A DNA stretch of 14,191 bases, taken from contig LUZV01000149.1 of NCBI GenBank assembly GCA_001603765.1, positions 1 through 14,191 on the forward strand, read 5' to 3'. Made by a program: the position numbers and the translations under genes. The DNA comes from Anaerolineales bacterium Chloro_02 (lineage in GTDB: Bacteria; Chloroflexota; Anaerolineae; Anaerolineales; Anaerolineaceae). Every line of letters starts with the position of its first letter. Position 1 is the first letter of the stretch. Shown here piece after piece: positions 1 to 7,520 of this stretch. The notes under the pieces were generated by a model. It ran no database searches and was not told where the DNA came from. It was given only the letters and a program-made list of their open reading frames with translations.

Positions 1-2351
1 AGTTTGATTGCCAGCGGGCTCTCAACAAATTTTTGCAGCGCGCGCTTCAGAGGTCGCGCGCCCAGCAGCGGGTCGTAACCCTGATCCGCGAGCCAATTTT
101 TGGCAGAGTCCTCTACAACCAAATCTACGCCGTATTCCTGAGTGCGTCCAATGATTTCCTGGAATTGAAGGTCAACAATTTTCAGCACATTCTCTTTGCT
201 CAGCTGTGAGAAAATGATGATTTCATCAATTCTGTTCAGGAATTCAGGTCTGAAGGCATCTTTTAGCGCTTTCTCAATCTTAGAATGTGAGGCTTTAACA
301 TCCTCATTTTCTTCCCTCCCCAGGAACCCAAGTGAACCGCTGCTCTTCACAAATTCAGTACCAAGGTTGCTGGTCATGATCAGAACCGTATTTTTAAAGT
401 CAACCACTCTGCCCTGACCGTCCGTCAAACGTCCATCATCCAGGATCTGCAAAAGGGAGTTCCACACCTCTGGATGCGCTTTTTCGATTTCGTCAAACAG
501 GATCACGCGATAGGGTCGGCGCCTTACTGCTTCGGTCAGCTGTCCGCCTTCTTCGTAGCCAACATATCCGGGAGGCGCGCCAAAAAGGCGCGAAACGGTA
601 TGCTGTTCGCGATATTCGCTCATATCCACACGCACCAGGGCTTCCTCGTCATCAAACAGGAATTCAGCCAGAGCCTTCGCCAGTTCGGTTTTGCCCACGC
701 CGGAAGGTCCGATGAAGATGAAGGAACCGATCGGTCGGTTTGGATCTTTCAATCCGGAACGCCCACGGCGGATAGCGTCTGAAATCGCCCTGATAGCCTC
801 ATCCTGTCCAACAATGCGATCGTGCAGTCGGTTTTCCATCTCAAGCAGTTTCTGCGATTCCGACTCGAGCAGTTGGGTCACGGGGATACCAGTCCACTGG
901 TGGATGACCGACGCGATATCGTCCGCGTCTACGATGTCGTCCAGCTTGTGTTCCATTTCCCATTCGGCGCGTTTGGCTTTAAATTCCTCTTCCAGGCGCA
1001 GCCTTTCCGCCTTAAGCTTTACAGCCCGCTCGTAATCACGCTCCACACCAGCCTGCTCTTCTTCCGCCGCCAGCCGATCGATCTCTTTCTTTTCTTGTTT
1101 GAGACCTTCAGGCATCGAGAATAAGGCTACGCGCAGCTTCGCGGCTGCCTCGTCCATCAAGTCAATGGCTTTATCTGGCAGACGCCGACCGGTCATATAG
1201 CGCGCGGAAAGCTTAGCCGCGGCTTCGAGCGCCTGATCTGAAAGCGAGACGTTGTGATGCGCCTCGTAGCGGTCCCGCAAACTGCGCAGCATTCTCACGG
1301 TATCTTCGATGCTCGGTTCTTCAACATAAATCGGCGCAAAGCGACGTTCGAGCGCGGCATCTTTCTCAATATATTTGTGATATTCATCGCTGGTGGTCGC
1401 GCCGATACACTGCAAATCTCCGCGCGCTAACGCCGGCTTAAGCATGTTCGACGCGTCCATCGCGCCCTGTGCCGCCCCCGCCCCAACCACAGTGTGGAGC
1501 TCATCGATGAATAAAATGACTTCGCCATCTGATTCCTGAATTTCCTCAATGGTATTTTTCAGACGTTCCTCAAATTCGCCGCGGAAGCGCGTCCCAGCGA
1601 CCATCGCCCCAAGGTCAAGCGAGACAACCAGTTTGTCCGCCAGAATCTCGGGCACGTCATCGTTAGCAATTTTTTGCGCCAGCCCTTCAACAATAGCCGT
1701 CTTGCCCACGCCCGCTCCGCCAATCAGCACAGGGTTATTTTTGGTGCGGCGCGAAAGAACCTGTATGACTCGCATAATTTCAGATTCGCGCCCATATACT
1801 GGGTCCAGTTTGCCATCACGAGCAGCCTGGGTCAGATTGCGGGAATATTTTTCGAGGGTCTTATAGCGGGACTCAAATTTGCCTTTCGAAGCCTTTTTAC
1901 TGCCGCGCAGTTCGAGCACGCCCTCATAAACACCTTGCCTGGTGAGATTAAACTCCTCAAGCAAACGCGCGAGCTGAGTGTTTTTCTCAGAAAGCACCGC
2001 AAGGAAGAGATGCTCAGTTGAGATGTACTCATCCCCCAGCCGGTTGGCTTCCGTTTTGGCGAGGTCAACCACCATTTTGACTCTCGGGGTCAAAAAGACT
2101 TGCCCCGAAGGACCGCCAAAAATGTTGGCTTTAGGGGTGGTGCGCAAGATAACATCCAACCGGTCGGCAATCGCAGTTGGATCAGCGCCCGACATTTCGA
2201 TCAACTGCGAAACGGTCCCTTCAGGTTGTTCAATCAGCGCAAGAAGAATATGTTCGGTATCAATCTGGTTGTGCCCATAACGCTGAATAATTTCAGCCGC
2301 GCGCGCCGCCACATCTTGAGCCCGCTCAGAAAACTTATCAAATCGCATCAT
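1..2351 (-). CDS. clpC: ClpC-type AAA+ protein unfoldase, 3' end cut off by the window edge
   Basis: ATP-dependent Hsp100 unfoldase that would feed substrates to the ClpP peptidase in the cytoplasm. The minus-strand reading frame is open from the ATG at 2351 through base 1 (783 codons), in frame throughout. Residues 1-150 look like the tandem Clp N-terminal repeats. The first P-loop (GGAGVGKT) starts at residue 211 and its Walker B (FIDELH) lies near 280. The second P-loop (GPSGVGKT) starts at 548, followed by Walker B FDEIEKAHP. The middle domain is short, with a UVR-like segment (ERDYERAVKLKAER) near 437, unlike the long coiled coil of ClpB. An LGF tripeptide (SGSLGFLG) sits at the place of the ClpP-docking loop before FRPEFLNRIDE. 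These two points favour ClpC over the disaggregase ClpB. The visible end (GARPLKRALQKF) is the conserved sensor-2 region, so probably 30-60 residues are missing. AAGGA at 2362-2366, 10 nt upstream, supports ATG 2351 over the adjacent ATG at 2348. Confidence 0.93.
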   Translation of the reverse strand, partial: MMRFDKFSERAQDVAARAAEIIQRYGHNQIDTEHILLALIEQPEGTVSQLIEMSGADPTAIADRLDVILRTTPKANIFGGPSGQVFLTPRVKMVVDLAKTEANRLGDEYISTEHLFLAVLSEKNTQLARLLEEFNLTRQGVYEGVLELRGSKKASKGKFESRYKTLEKYSRNLTQAARDGKLDPVYGRESEIMRVIQVLSRRTKNNPVLIGGAGVGKTAIVEGLAQKIANDDVPEILADKLVVSLDLGAMVAGTRFRGEFEERLKNTIEEIQESDGEVILFIDELHTVVGAGAAQGAMDASNMLKPALARGDLQCIGATTSDEYHKYIEKDAALERRFAPIYVEEPSIEDTVRMLRSLRDRYEAHHNVSLSDQALEAAAKLSARYMTGRRLPDKAIDLMDEAAAKLRVALFSMPEGLKQEKKEIDRLAAEEEQAGVERDYERAVKLKAERLRLEEEFKAKRAEWEMEHKLDDIVDADDIASVIHQWTGIPVTQLLESESQKLLEMENRLHDRIVGQDEAIRAISDAIRRGRSGLKDPNRPIGSFIFIGPSGVGKTELAKALAEFLFDDEEALVRVDMSEYREQHTVSRLFGAPPGYVGYEEGGQLTEAVRRRPYRVILFDEIEKAHPEVWNSLLQILDDGRLTDGQGRVVDFKNTVLIMTSNLGTEFVKSSGSLGFLGREENEDVKASHSKIEKALKDAFRPEFLNRIDEIIIFSQLSKENVLKIVDLQFQEIIGRTQEYGVDLVVEDSAKNWLADQGYDPLLGARPLKRALQKFVESPLAIK

Positions 2352-2381
2352 AGTGTGCTATTCCTTGTTTTTTGTTTTCTA

Positions 2382-2402
2382 TGCAACAGTTTTTCTGTTG
2401 CA
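2382..2402. repeat. Perfect inverted repeat (8-bp arms, 5-nt loop) upstream of clpC
   Basis: TGCAACAG at 2382-2389 and CTGTTGCA at 2395-2402 are exact reverse complements around a TTTTT loop. The repeat lies 31-51 nt upstream of the clpC start, in the 108-nt gap after queA. There is no run of T after the stem on the minus strand, so it does not look like an intrinsic terminator for queA. It matches neither CIRCE, HAIR nor the CtsR direct repeat as I know them. It could be an operator or a 5'-leader hairpin of clpC. The repeat is seen directly; its role is inferred. Confidence 0.55.
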
Positions 2403-2415
2403 ACTAATGTTCCAA

Positions 2416-2444
2416 GTTATAAGTGTACTGGACAGCTATAAGAA
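2416..2444 (-). promoter_or_regulatory. Weak candidate promoter for clpC
   Basis: On the minus strand a TATAAC (2421-2416) is preceded at 17 nt by TTCTTA (2444-2439), a poor -35 match. Use of it would start transcription near 2409 and place the inverted repeat at 2382-2402 inside the leader. Read-through from queA is an equally possible source of clpC mRNA because no terminator is visible between the two genes. Confidence 0.3.
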
Positions 2445-2459
2445 TCAGATAAATTTATT

Positions 2460-3479
2460 TCAGAATATCAACATGGCATCGCCAAAAGAAAAGAAACGAT
2501 ATCCTTCTTGTTTGGCAATTTCATAGGCTTGCAGCATGGTTTCTCTGCCGGCGAAAGCGCTCACCAGCATGAGGAGAGTGGATTTTGGAAGGTGGAAGTT
2601 TGTAATCATCGCGTCCACAACTGAAAAATGATACCCGGGGAGGATGTAAAGCCCTGTTTCGCCCTGCCAGGCGGTCAATTTTCCGTCCCTGCTGTATGCT
2701 GCAGCGCTCTCCAGTGTGCGCACGGAGGTAGTGCCGACAGCGATCACGCGGTCACCGTTTGCTTTTGTCTCATTGATCAATCGAGCTGTTTCTTCACCAA
2801 GAGTACACCATTCTTTGTGGATTTGATGCGTTTCAGGGTCTTCTTCGGTAACTGGCGCGAAGGTATCCAACCCGACGTGCAGATCGATTTTTGCCAATCT
2901 GATCCCCTGCTGTTCGAGCCGGGCGAGCAATTCCGGCGTGAAATGCAGACCCGCCGTCGGAGCGGCGGCAGAGCCGAGCGACTTGTTGAACACAGTCTGA
3001 TAACGTTCTGGATCGCCCTGATAAGCGCGGATATACGGCGGCAGAGGCACATGCCCTGCCCTCTCGAACGCGCCTTCTATGGGTCTCGCGAAACGCACCA
3101 AGCGGCGCGCCCCACCCAAATCCGCGACGATTTCCGCAGCCGGACCATCTGTAATTTGAATTTCTCTACCCGGTTTCATTCCGCTGCCGCCCACCAAACA
3201 CTCCCAAACAAGAGCGTCGATCTTCCGCAGCAACAGCACTTCAACCTTGCCGCCTCCGGGAAGTTTGCTGCCGAAAAATCGAGCAGGGAAAACCCGCGTC
3301 TCGTTTGCTACCAAAAGATCACCGGGTCGCAAAAAAAGGCCGATCTCAAAAAATCGGTGGTGGCTGATCTGACCGTTCGCGCGATCAAGCACCATCAGGC
3401 GCGAATGGTCGCGCGGCTCAGCGGGCGTCTGAGCGATAAAGTCTACCGGCAGTTCATATGAAAAGTCTTCGGTTTTCAT
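2460..3479 (-). CDS. queA: S-adenosylmethionine:tRNA ribosyltransferase-isomerase QueA
   Basis: QueA transfers and isomerises the ribose of S-adenosylmethionine onto 7-aminomethyl-7-deazaguanine in the tRNA wobble position, giving epoxyqueuosine. The 339-residue product is close to the usual family length of about 340-360. Family signatures are visible along its length: an N-terminal YELPVDFIAQTPAEPRDHSRL, then DLLVANETRVFPAR, the central AAPTAGLHFTPELL and HVGLDTFAPV, then HKEWC, VIAVGTTSVRTLE and the C-terminal MITNFHLPKSTLLMLVSAFAG. The ATG at 3479 matches the family's N-terminus, but no Shine-Dalgarno sequence is visible before it. It lies 9 nt after the ruvB stop, so translational coupling to ruvB is likely. 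Linkage of queA with ruv genes is common in bacteria. The stop codon is followed by the 108-nt clpC upstream region without a recognisable terminator. Confidence 0.96.
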   Translation of the reverse strand: MKTEDFSYELPVDFIAQTPAEPRDHSRLMVLDRANGQISHHRFFEIGLFLRPGDLLVANETRVFPARFFGSKLPGGGKVEVLLLRKIDALVWECLVGGSGMKPGREIQITDGPAAEIVADLGGARRLVRFARPIEGAFERAGHVPLPPYIRAYQGDPERYQTVFNKSLGSAAAPTAGLHFTPELLARLEQQGIRLAKIDLHVGLDTFAPVTEEDPETHQIHKEWCTLGEETARLINETKANGDRVIAVGTTSVRTLESAAAYSRDGKLTAWQGETGLYILPGYHFSVVDAMITNFHLPKSTLLMLVSAFAGRETMLQAYEIAKQEGYRFFSFGDAMLIF

Positions 3480-3488
3480 TGAATTGGA

Positions 3489-4532
3489 TCAGACCGCGCC
3501 GTTAAAAAGGTCTGGCTGCGCGTTTGGCTGAGTGTAAACCTTTCCCATATGCTCATAGGCAGCCTTTGTGGCAACGCGCCCTTGAGATGTGCGGTCAAGA
3601 AAGCCGAGCTGCAGCAAATAAGGCTCTACCACATCCATAATCGTATCTGGTTCTTCGCTGACCGAGGCGGCAATCGTGTTTAAGCCAACTGGTCCGCCGT
3701 TGTATTTGTCGATGATGGTCAGCAGGATTCGCCGGTCCATTTCATCTAAACCAATCCCGTCAATATTCATCATGCTCAATCCCGCTTCAGCAACCGGCGC
3801 GGTAATGTGACCAGCGGCTTTCACCTCGGCATAGTCGCGCACCCTTCGCAACATGCGCAAGGCGATACGCGGCGTACCGCGCGCCCTTCGGGCGATTTCT
3901 AGGATGCCGTCTTCATCACAGGGGACGTTCAGCAGCCGCGCGCCGCGTCGGATAATATCAGCCAGGGCTGGGGTGTCGTAGTAATCGAGGCGGTAGACCG
4001 CGCCAAAACGCGCTCTCAGGGGCGCGCTGAGCAGCGCCAGGCGGGTAGTCGCGCCGACAACAGTAAAGCGCGGCAGCTTCAACCTAACCGAACGGGCGGC
4101 TGGCCCCTTGCCGATGACGATGTCCAGTGCGTAATCCTCCATCGCCGGATAGAGGATTTCTTCCACCATGCGCCCAAGGCGGTGAACTTCGTCAATGAAC
4201 AGGATGTCGCTCGCGCGCAAATTGGTGAGGATTGCAGCCAGATCGCCTGCGCGTTCTATCGCCGGTCCTGAGGTTACTTTGATATTGACGCCCATTTCTG
4301 TGGCGAGAATGTGCGCGAGGGTGGTTTTTCCGAGCCCGGGTGGACCATGGAAGAGCACATGTTCAAGGGCTTCTTCCCGCTGCTTGGCTGCCTGGATCTG
4401 AATGCGCAGGTTTTCTTTCACCAGATCCTGCCCGATCAGTTCATCCAACGCGGAAGGACGCAATGCCAAATCCACCGGGTCTTCTGGTTGTTTGCGCCCC
4501 GCCAACACGCTTTCATCTTTTTTGGTGTTCAT
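3489..4532 (-). CDS. ruvB: Holliday-junction branch-migration helicase subunit RuvB
   Basis: AAA+ motor that drives branch migration of Holliday junctions with RuvA in recombinational repair. The 347-residue protein carries the Walker A GPPGLGKT at residues 63-70, Walker B FIDEVHRL around 112-119, sensor 1 GATTR at 160-164 followed by APLRARFG with the arginine-finger region, and the C-terminal winged-helix portion with DGIGLDEMDRRIL and NGGPVGLNTIA. The family's usual DE-I-H is DE-V-H here, a conservative change. The N-terminus ALRPSALDELIGQ is typical. No ruvA or ruvC is in the window, so the complex must be completed from elsewhere. The ATG at 4532 has no Shine-Dalgarno sequence, and a TATAAT box ends only 7 nt upstream, which suggests a leaderless mRNA (see findings). 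It is the first gene of a ruvB-queA run. Confidence 0.97.
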   Translation of the reverse strand: MNTKKDESVLAGRKQPEDPVDLALRPSALDELIGQDLVKENLRIQIQAAKQREEALEHVLFHGPPGLGKTTLAHILATEMGVNIKVTSGPAIERAGDLAAILTNLRASDILFIDEVHRLGRMVEEILYPAMEDYALDIVIGKGPAARSVRLKLPRFTVVGATTRLALLSAPLRARFGAVYRLDYYDTPALADIIRRGARLLNVPCDEDGILEIARRARGTPRIALRMLRRVRDYAEVKAAGHITAPVAEAGLSMMNIDGIGLDEMDRRILLTIIDKYNGGPVGLNTIAASVSEEPDTIMDVVEPYLLQLGFLDRTSQGRVATKAAYEHMGKVYTQPNAQPDLFNGAV

Positions 4533-4539
4533 CGCAAAA

Positions 4540-4545
4540 ATTATA
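4540..4545 (-). promoter_or_regulatory. -10 box (TATAAT) immediately upstream of ruvB
   Basis: A consensus TATAAT on the minus strand occupies 4545-4540 and the ruvB ATG begins at 4532, leaving 7 nt between them. Transcription starting the usual 6-8 nt after a -10 box would begin at or next to the A of the ATG. No good -35 is seen at 16-18 nt (GGAAAA or GGGAAA). The box is seen directly; promoter use is inferred. Confidence 0.5.
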
Positions 4546-4556
4546 CCCGACTTTAC

Positions 4557-4575
4557 CTCACTTTTTCCCAGTGAG
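4557..4575. repeat. Short inverted repeat between the divergent ruvB and GT2 promoters
   Basis: CTCACT at 4557-4562 and AGTGAG at 4570-4575 are exact reverse complements around a 7-nt loop. It lies between the two divergent TATAAT boxes and covers the -35 position of the plus-strand promoter. Arms this short can arise by chance in a 92-nt gap, so an operator role is only a possibility. Confidence 0.25.
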
Positions 4576-4593
4576 CCTTCCAGGCATTATAAT
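4565..4593 (+). promoter_or_regulatory. Predicted sigma70-type promoter for the GT2 glycosyltransferase gene
   Basis: A consensus TATAAT lies at 4588-4593, with TTCCCA at 4565-4570 (4 of 6 matches to TTGACA) at 17-nt spacing. Transcription would start near 4600 and give a leader of about 25 nt that contains the GGAG at 4616-4619. Confidence 0.55.
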
Positions 4594-4624
4594 CAGGCGT
4601 GAGAACCCTGCATTTGGAGAAGCC

Positions 4625-5584
4625 ATGAAACTTTCAATTGTCGTGCCGGTCTATAACGAAGAAAAGAATCTGCCTGAACTATTTGAGCAGATCGTTGCGG
4701 CTATGCAGCCGCTCAAAATGGACTGGGATGTGACTTTTGTGGATGACGGCAGCCGCGACTCGAGCGTGGAAGTCGTCCGACAATTGCACGCTCAGGCTCC
4801 AAATCGGGTGAGGCAAGTGGTTTTCAGGCGGAATTATGGTCAGACCGCTGCCATCAGCGCCGGTATCGATCAATCCGATGGCGACATTGTGATTCTGATG
4901 GACGCCGATCTCCAGAATGACCCCGCTGACATTCCGCTGCTATTGGAGGAGTTGGATAAGGGTTTTGATGTAGTCAGCGGCTGGCGCAAGGACCGGCAGG
5001 ATAACCAATTGACGCGCAACTTGCCATCGCACCTGGCAAACAAATTGATTTCTTCCAGCACTGGCGTCCACCTTCACGACTATGGCTGCACGCTTAAGGC
5101 TTACCGGCGCGAGATTCTCGAGTCGATTAACCTCTACGGCGAGATGCATCGTTTTATCCCGGTTTATGCCAAAGAAGCCGGCGGAAAAATCAGCGAAGTG
5201 GTGGTGCGCCATCACCCGCGCAAACACGGCAAGGCAAATTATGGGTTAGAGCGCACGGTCAAGGTAATCTTGGATCTATTCACCGTGCAATTTCTGATGA
5301 AGTTCTCGCAAAAACCCATCTACCTCTTTGGCGGCGTTGGGCTGGGATTGATGACGATCAGCTTTTTGACCTTATTGGCGCTTGGCATCAGGCGGATCGC
5401 GGTGGGTGTGCCGGTCTTAGGCTCGCCGTGGTTTCAAATCAGTGTGATGATGTTCATCATGGGGTTTCTGGCCGTGCTGATGGGGCTGATCGCCGAGCTG
5501 GTGATGCGCACTTATTATGAATCGCAGGATAAAAAGACTTACGCCATTCGCGAAGTCATCGACACTGAACGACCTGCTAATTGA
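4625..5584 (+). CDS. GT2 polyprenyl-phosphate glycosyltransferase, GtrB/ArnC/DPM1-like
   Basis: Probable membrane-bound family-2 glycosyltransferase that moves a sugar from a nucleotide donor to a polyprenyl phosphate on the cytoplasmic face. The 319-residue product starts with the GT-A fold signature LSIVVPVYNEE. It has VDDGSRD at 39-45 and the metal-binding DADLQNDP from 93. FRRNYGQTAAISAG (67-80) and the later YGCTLKAYRRE and EMHRFIPVYAKE segments fit the dolichol-phosphate-mannose-synthase/GtrB group. Two hydrophobic helices follow, around 231-253 and 268-290, as in GtrB and ArnC. I chose ATG 4625 rather than any upstream in-frame start because GGAG lies 5 nt before it, a TATAAT lies about 30 nt before it, and the protein motif starts right there. 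Upstream starts would reach into ruvB. The sugar cannot be read from the sequence. Its 3' end overlaps the convergent membrane-protein gene by 8 nt. Confidence 0.9.
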   Translation: MKLSIVVPVYNEEKNLPELFEQIVAAMQPLKMDWDVTFVDDGSRDSSVEVVRQLHAQAPNRVRQVVFRRNYGQTAAISAGIDQSDGDIVILMDADLQNDPADIPLLLEELDKGFDVVSGWRKDRQDNQLTRNLPSHLANKLISSSTGVHLHDYGCTLKAYRREILESINLYGEMHRFIPVYAKEAGGKISEVVVRHHPRKHGKANYGLERTVKVILDLFTVQFLMKFSQKPIYLFGGVGLGLMTISFLTLLALGIRRIAVGVPVLGSPWFQISVMMFIMGFLAVLMGLIAELVMRTYYESQDKKTYAIREVIDTERPAN

Positions 5585-7520
5585 CAGGTTGCTGAGAATC
5601 CAATAACTGCTGAATCAGTTCTGTTTCACTTTGCGGCACCAGCAGGTTAATTTCTCCATTGCGCCAGGACAGCACCCCTTGGTATTGCGCCAGCATCGGC
5701 AGCACCACCTGCCGCACCCAGGCGTTATTTTCGTCCGCGAAACCGCGCTCGCTGCCTTGGATGTTTGCCGAAAGCGCATCGCTGATGATGGCGGTAAAGG
5801 CATGCTCTTCCAGTTTATGTTGAAAACCGCGCAAATAATCCTGGTTATTGCCCATTGCCATTTCCATCAGGAAGACCTTCTCATACTCTGGCACAACCTT
5901 CAGGTCAAGCTCGCCAAAGGTTAGCAGTTGCCGTTCGGAAATAAAGAGAACCTCCCCTCCATTTTCCTGTAAAACAGCGACCGCTTTCTTCAATTCGTCC
6001 AATTCCGTACCCTGAGCCCGGGCAGAGCCAAATGACCACGACCCAGCGCGCTGAAAAGCGAAGAAAACCGGTATGATGACTGCCATTGCCAGCCAGAACC
6101 GGCGATTTGGCGCCGAGGCGCTTTCTTCGGACGTTTGGGCTGATTTGTCCGCCATCGCCAGCACTCCGCCAACAATTACCGCCCATAAGACCAGAAAGGC
6201 ATCCATGTTGTGCAAGTCGCCGCCGCCGCCAATCTTAACGCTGACCACCAGTCCGCCAGCAAAAAAGACTCCAAGGATGCCTGCCAAACCCAACCTCCTC
6301 AGCCAGTGCATGGCGGGCAGCGCCTTTTGGCGGAATTTTTGCCACAACAAGCCAACACCCGGCAGCGTCACAAGTATGATCGCCGGCAATATGCCGAGGA
6401 AAAAGGTCGCGTTTGGTAAAAGTCTGCGCCAAAGCAGAGCGGATGAAAACGCGGAGTCAAAAAGCGCGGGGTCTTCACCAGAAATGGCACTATAACCCTG
6501 TTTGCTCACAAACGCCACCGCAAGGCCGCCTACAACCCAAATGACAGGCCAAAGCATATATTTCAGCCATCTTTTACCGTCAAAAGATTCATCCAATAAA
6601 TACTGTCCCACCGCGAGCACACCCGGCACCGGCATCCAATTAACCCGGCTAATCCCCGCCCAGGCTGAGGCAAGAAGCACAAAAAGCAGAGTGCGTAGTG
6701 GCTTTCCTCTCTTATAACCAAGCAAAACCAACACCACGCAGACCATCAGGTGGTAATAAACCGCGCCCTGAAAAAAGAAAAGAAAAAGCAAAGCTGTCAG
6801 CCAAGCCGCGGATGTTTTTCCAGACGGAAGCAAGCGTTTCGCCAGGAGCCAACTGCCCCAAAGTGTCATCCCAAGCCAAAGAGCCACCTGCCAGGCGCGG
6901 TGAAAGAGGATCGAACGAATGCCAACAAAGAATGGCAGCGCCTGCATCAGGTAGCGGCTCGGGTGGAGGACGGGAAGCGGTAATTTGGTGCCGTAAATTT
7001 TCTCAGAAGTGAACAGCGAGGCGTTATAAAAGCGGCTGCCTTCCGACCAACCCAGGGAAAAGGGTCCGGTTTGAATCTCCGGCAGGAAAGCCGCCGCGCG
7101 ATAGAGCACACCGAACACTAACAAACACTGGGCAAAGGTTAAATAAGGCGAGACCCGCCCGTCGCGAGAAAGGAGCAAAGCAAAAACGCCTGAAAAGCCT
7201 ACAACCAGGGCGAAACGACCGCTGCCGTAGGCGAGCAAGTGGAACTTGAGATTGAAGAATAGGATAACAAGTGCGACCGCGCCGGCAATAAAAGCCGCCC
7301 AAACCCACTTGGTGGTCTTTGGCGCGGGGAGTTTTCTCAGTTGATCAAGCGAGGTCTTCCAGGTTAAGAAGAACAGGATGACGCAGACCAACAGCGCCGC
7401 CGCCACAGCCTTAAACCACAAATTGCGCGTGTAGCGGCTGTCCCACAGGAACCAAAAGCAAGCCGCACCGATCAGCAGTAGCCAATGTCGTATGAACTTC
7501 AGGGTTTTATCCGATTTCAC
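5577..7520 (-). CDS. Large polytopic membrane protein, probable GT-C-type glycosyltransferase
   Basis: A 647-residue integral membrane protein with about a dozen hydrophobic segments by eye, for example near 13-30, 37-54, 72-92, 102-118, 127-146, 210-228, 239-268, 276-290, 321-338, 371-392, 410-428, 441-456 and 476-490. Roughly 150 more polar residues follow. Two motifs stand out: LGWSEGSRFYNASL (156-169), with an acidic residue in a loop after the first helices, and the glycine-rich GGGGDLHNMD (431-440). This layout resembles GT-C enzymes of the ArnT/PMT type, which use lipid-linked sugars outside the membrane, but no family-defining match can be claimed by eye. The start is GTG 7520, whose bases overlap the TGA of the upstream gene (GTGA); GAGGAA just before serves as ribosome-binding site and coupling is likely. 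A neighbouring lipid-sugar synthase supports the role. It could instead be an uncharacterised membrane protein. Confidence 0.7.
   Translation of the reverse strand: MKSDKTLKFIRHWLLLIGAACFWFLWDSRYTRNLWFKAVAAALLVCVILFFLTWKTSLDQLRKLPAPKTTKWVWAAFIAGAVALVILFFNLKFHLLAYGSGRFALVVGFSGVFALLLSRDGRVSPYLTFAQCLLVFGVLYRAAAFLPEIQTGPFSLGWSEGSRFYNASLFTSEKIYGTKLPLPVLHPSRYLMQALPFFVGIRSILFHRAWQVALWLGMTLWGSWLLAKRLLPSGKTSAAWLTALLFLFFFQGAVYYHLMVCVVLVLLGYKRGKPLRTLLFVLLASAWAGISRVNWMPVPGVLAVGQYLLDESFDGKRWLKYMLWPVIWVVGGLAVAFVSKQGYSAISGEDPALFDSAFSSALLWRRLLPNATFFLGILPAIILVTLPGVGLLWQKFRQKALPAMHWLRRLGLAGILGVFFAGGLVVSVKIGGGGDLHNMDAFLVLWAVIVGGVLAMADKSAQTSEESASAPNRRFWLAMAVIIPVFFAFQRAGSWSFGSARAQGTELDELKKAVAVLQENGGEVLFISERQLLTFGELDLKVVPEYEKVFLMEMAMGNNQDYLRGFQHKLEEHAFTAIISDALSANIQGSERGFADENNAWVRQVVLPMLAQYQGVLSWRNGEINLLVPQSETELIQQLLDSQQPVN

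Noticed and set aside
1..2351. ClpB rather than ClpC identity
   Set aside because: The middle domain is short with a UVR-like segment, and an LGF loop for ClpP docking is present; ClpB has a long coiled coil and lacks this loop.
2352..2459. Intrinsic terminator for queA at the 2382-2402 hairpin
   Set aside because: No run of T follows the stem on the minus strand, and the stem itself is only moderately GC-rich.
2628..3461. 277-codon open frame on the plus strand opposite queA
   Set aside because: It lies antisense to a well-recognised queA, has no family motif or ribosome-binding site, and is explained by codon bias of the real gene.
4340..4624. Upstream extension of the GT2 frame to 4340 (95 extra residues)
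   Set aside because: It reads antisense through ruvB and the divergent promoter region; the GT2 motif, the TATAAT and the GGAG all point to ATG 4625.
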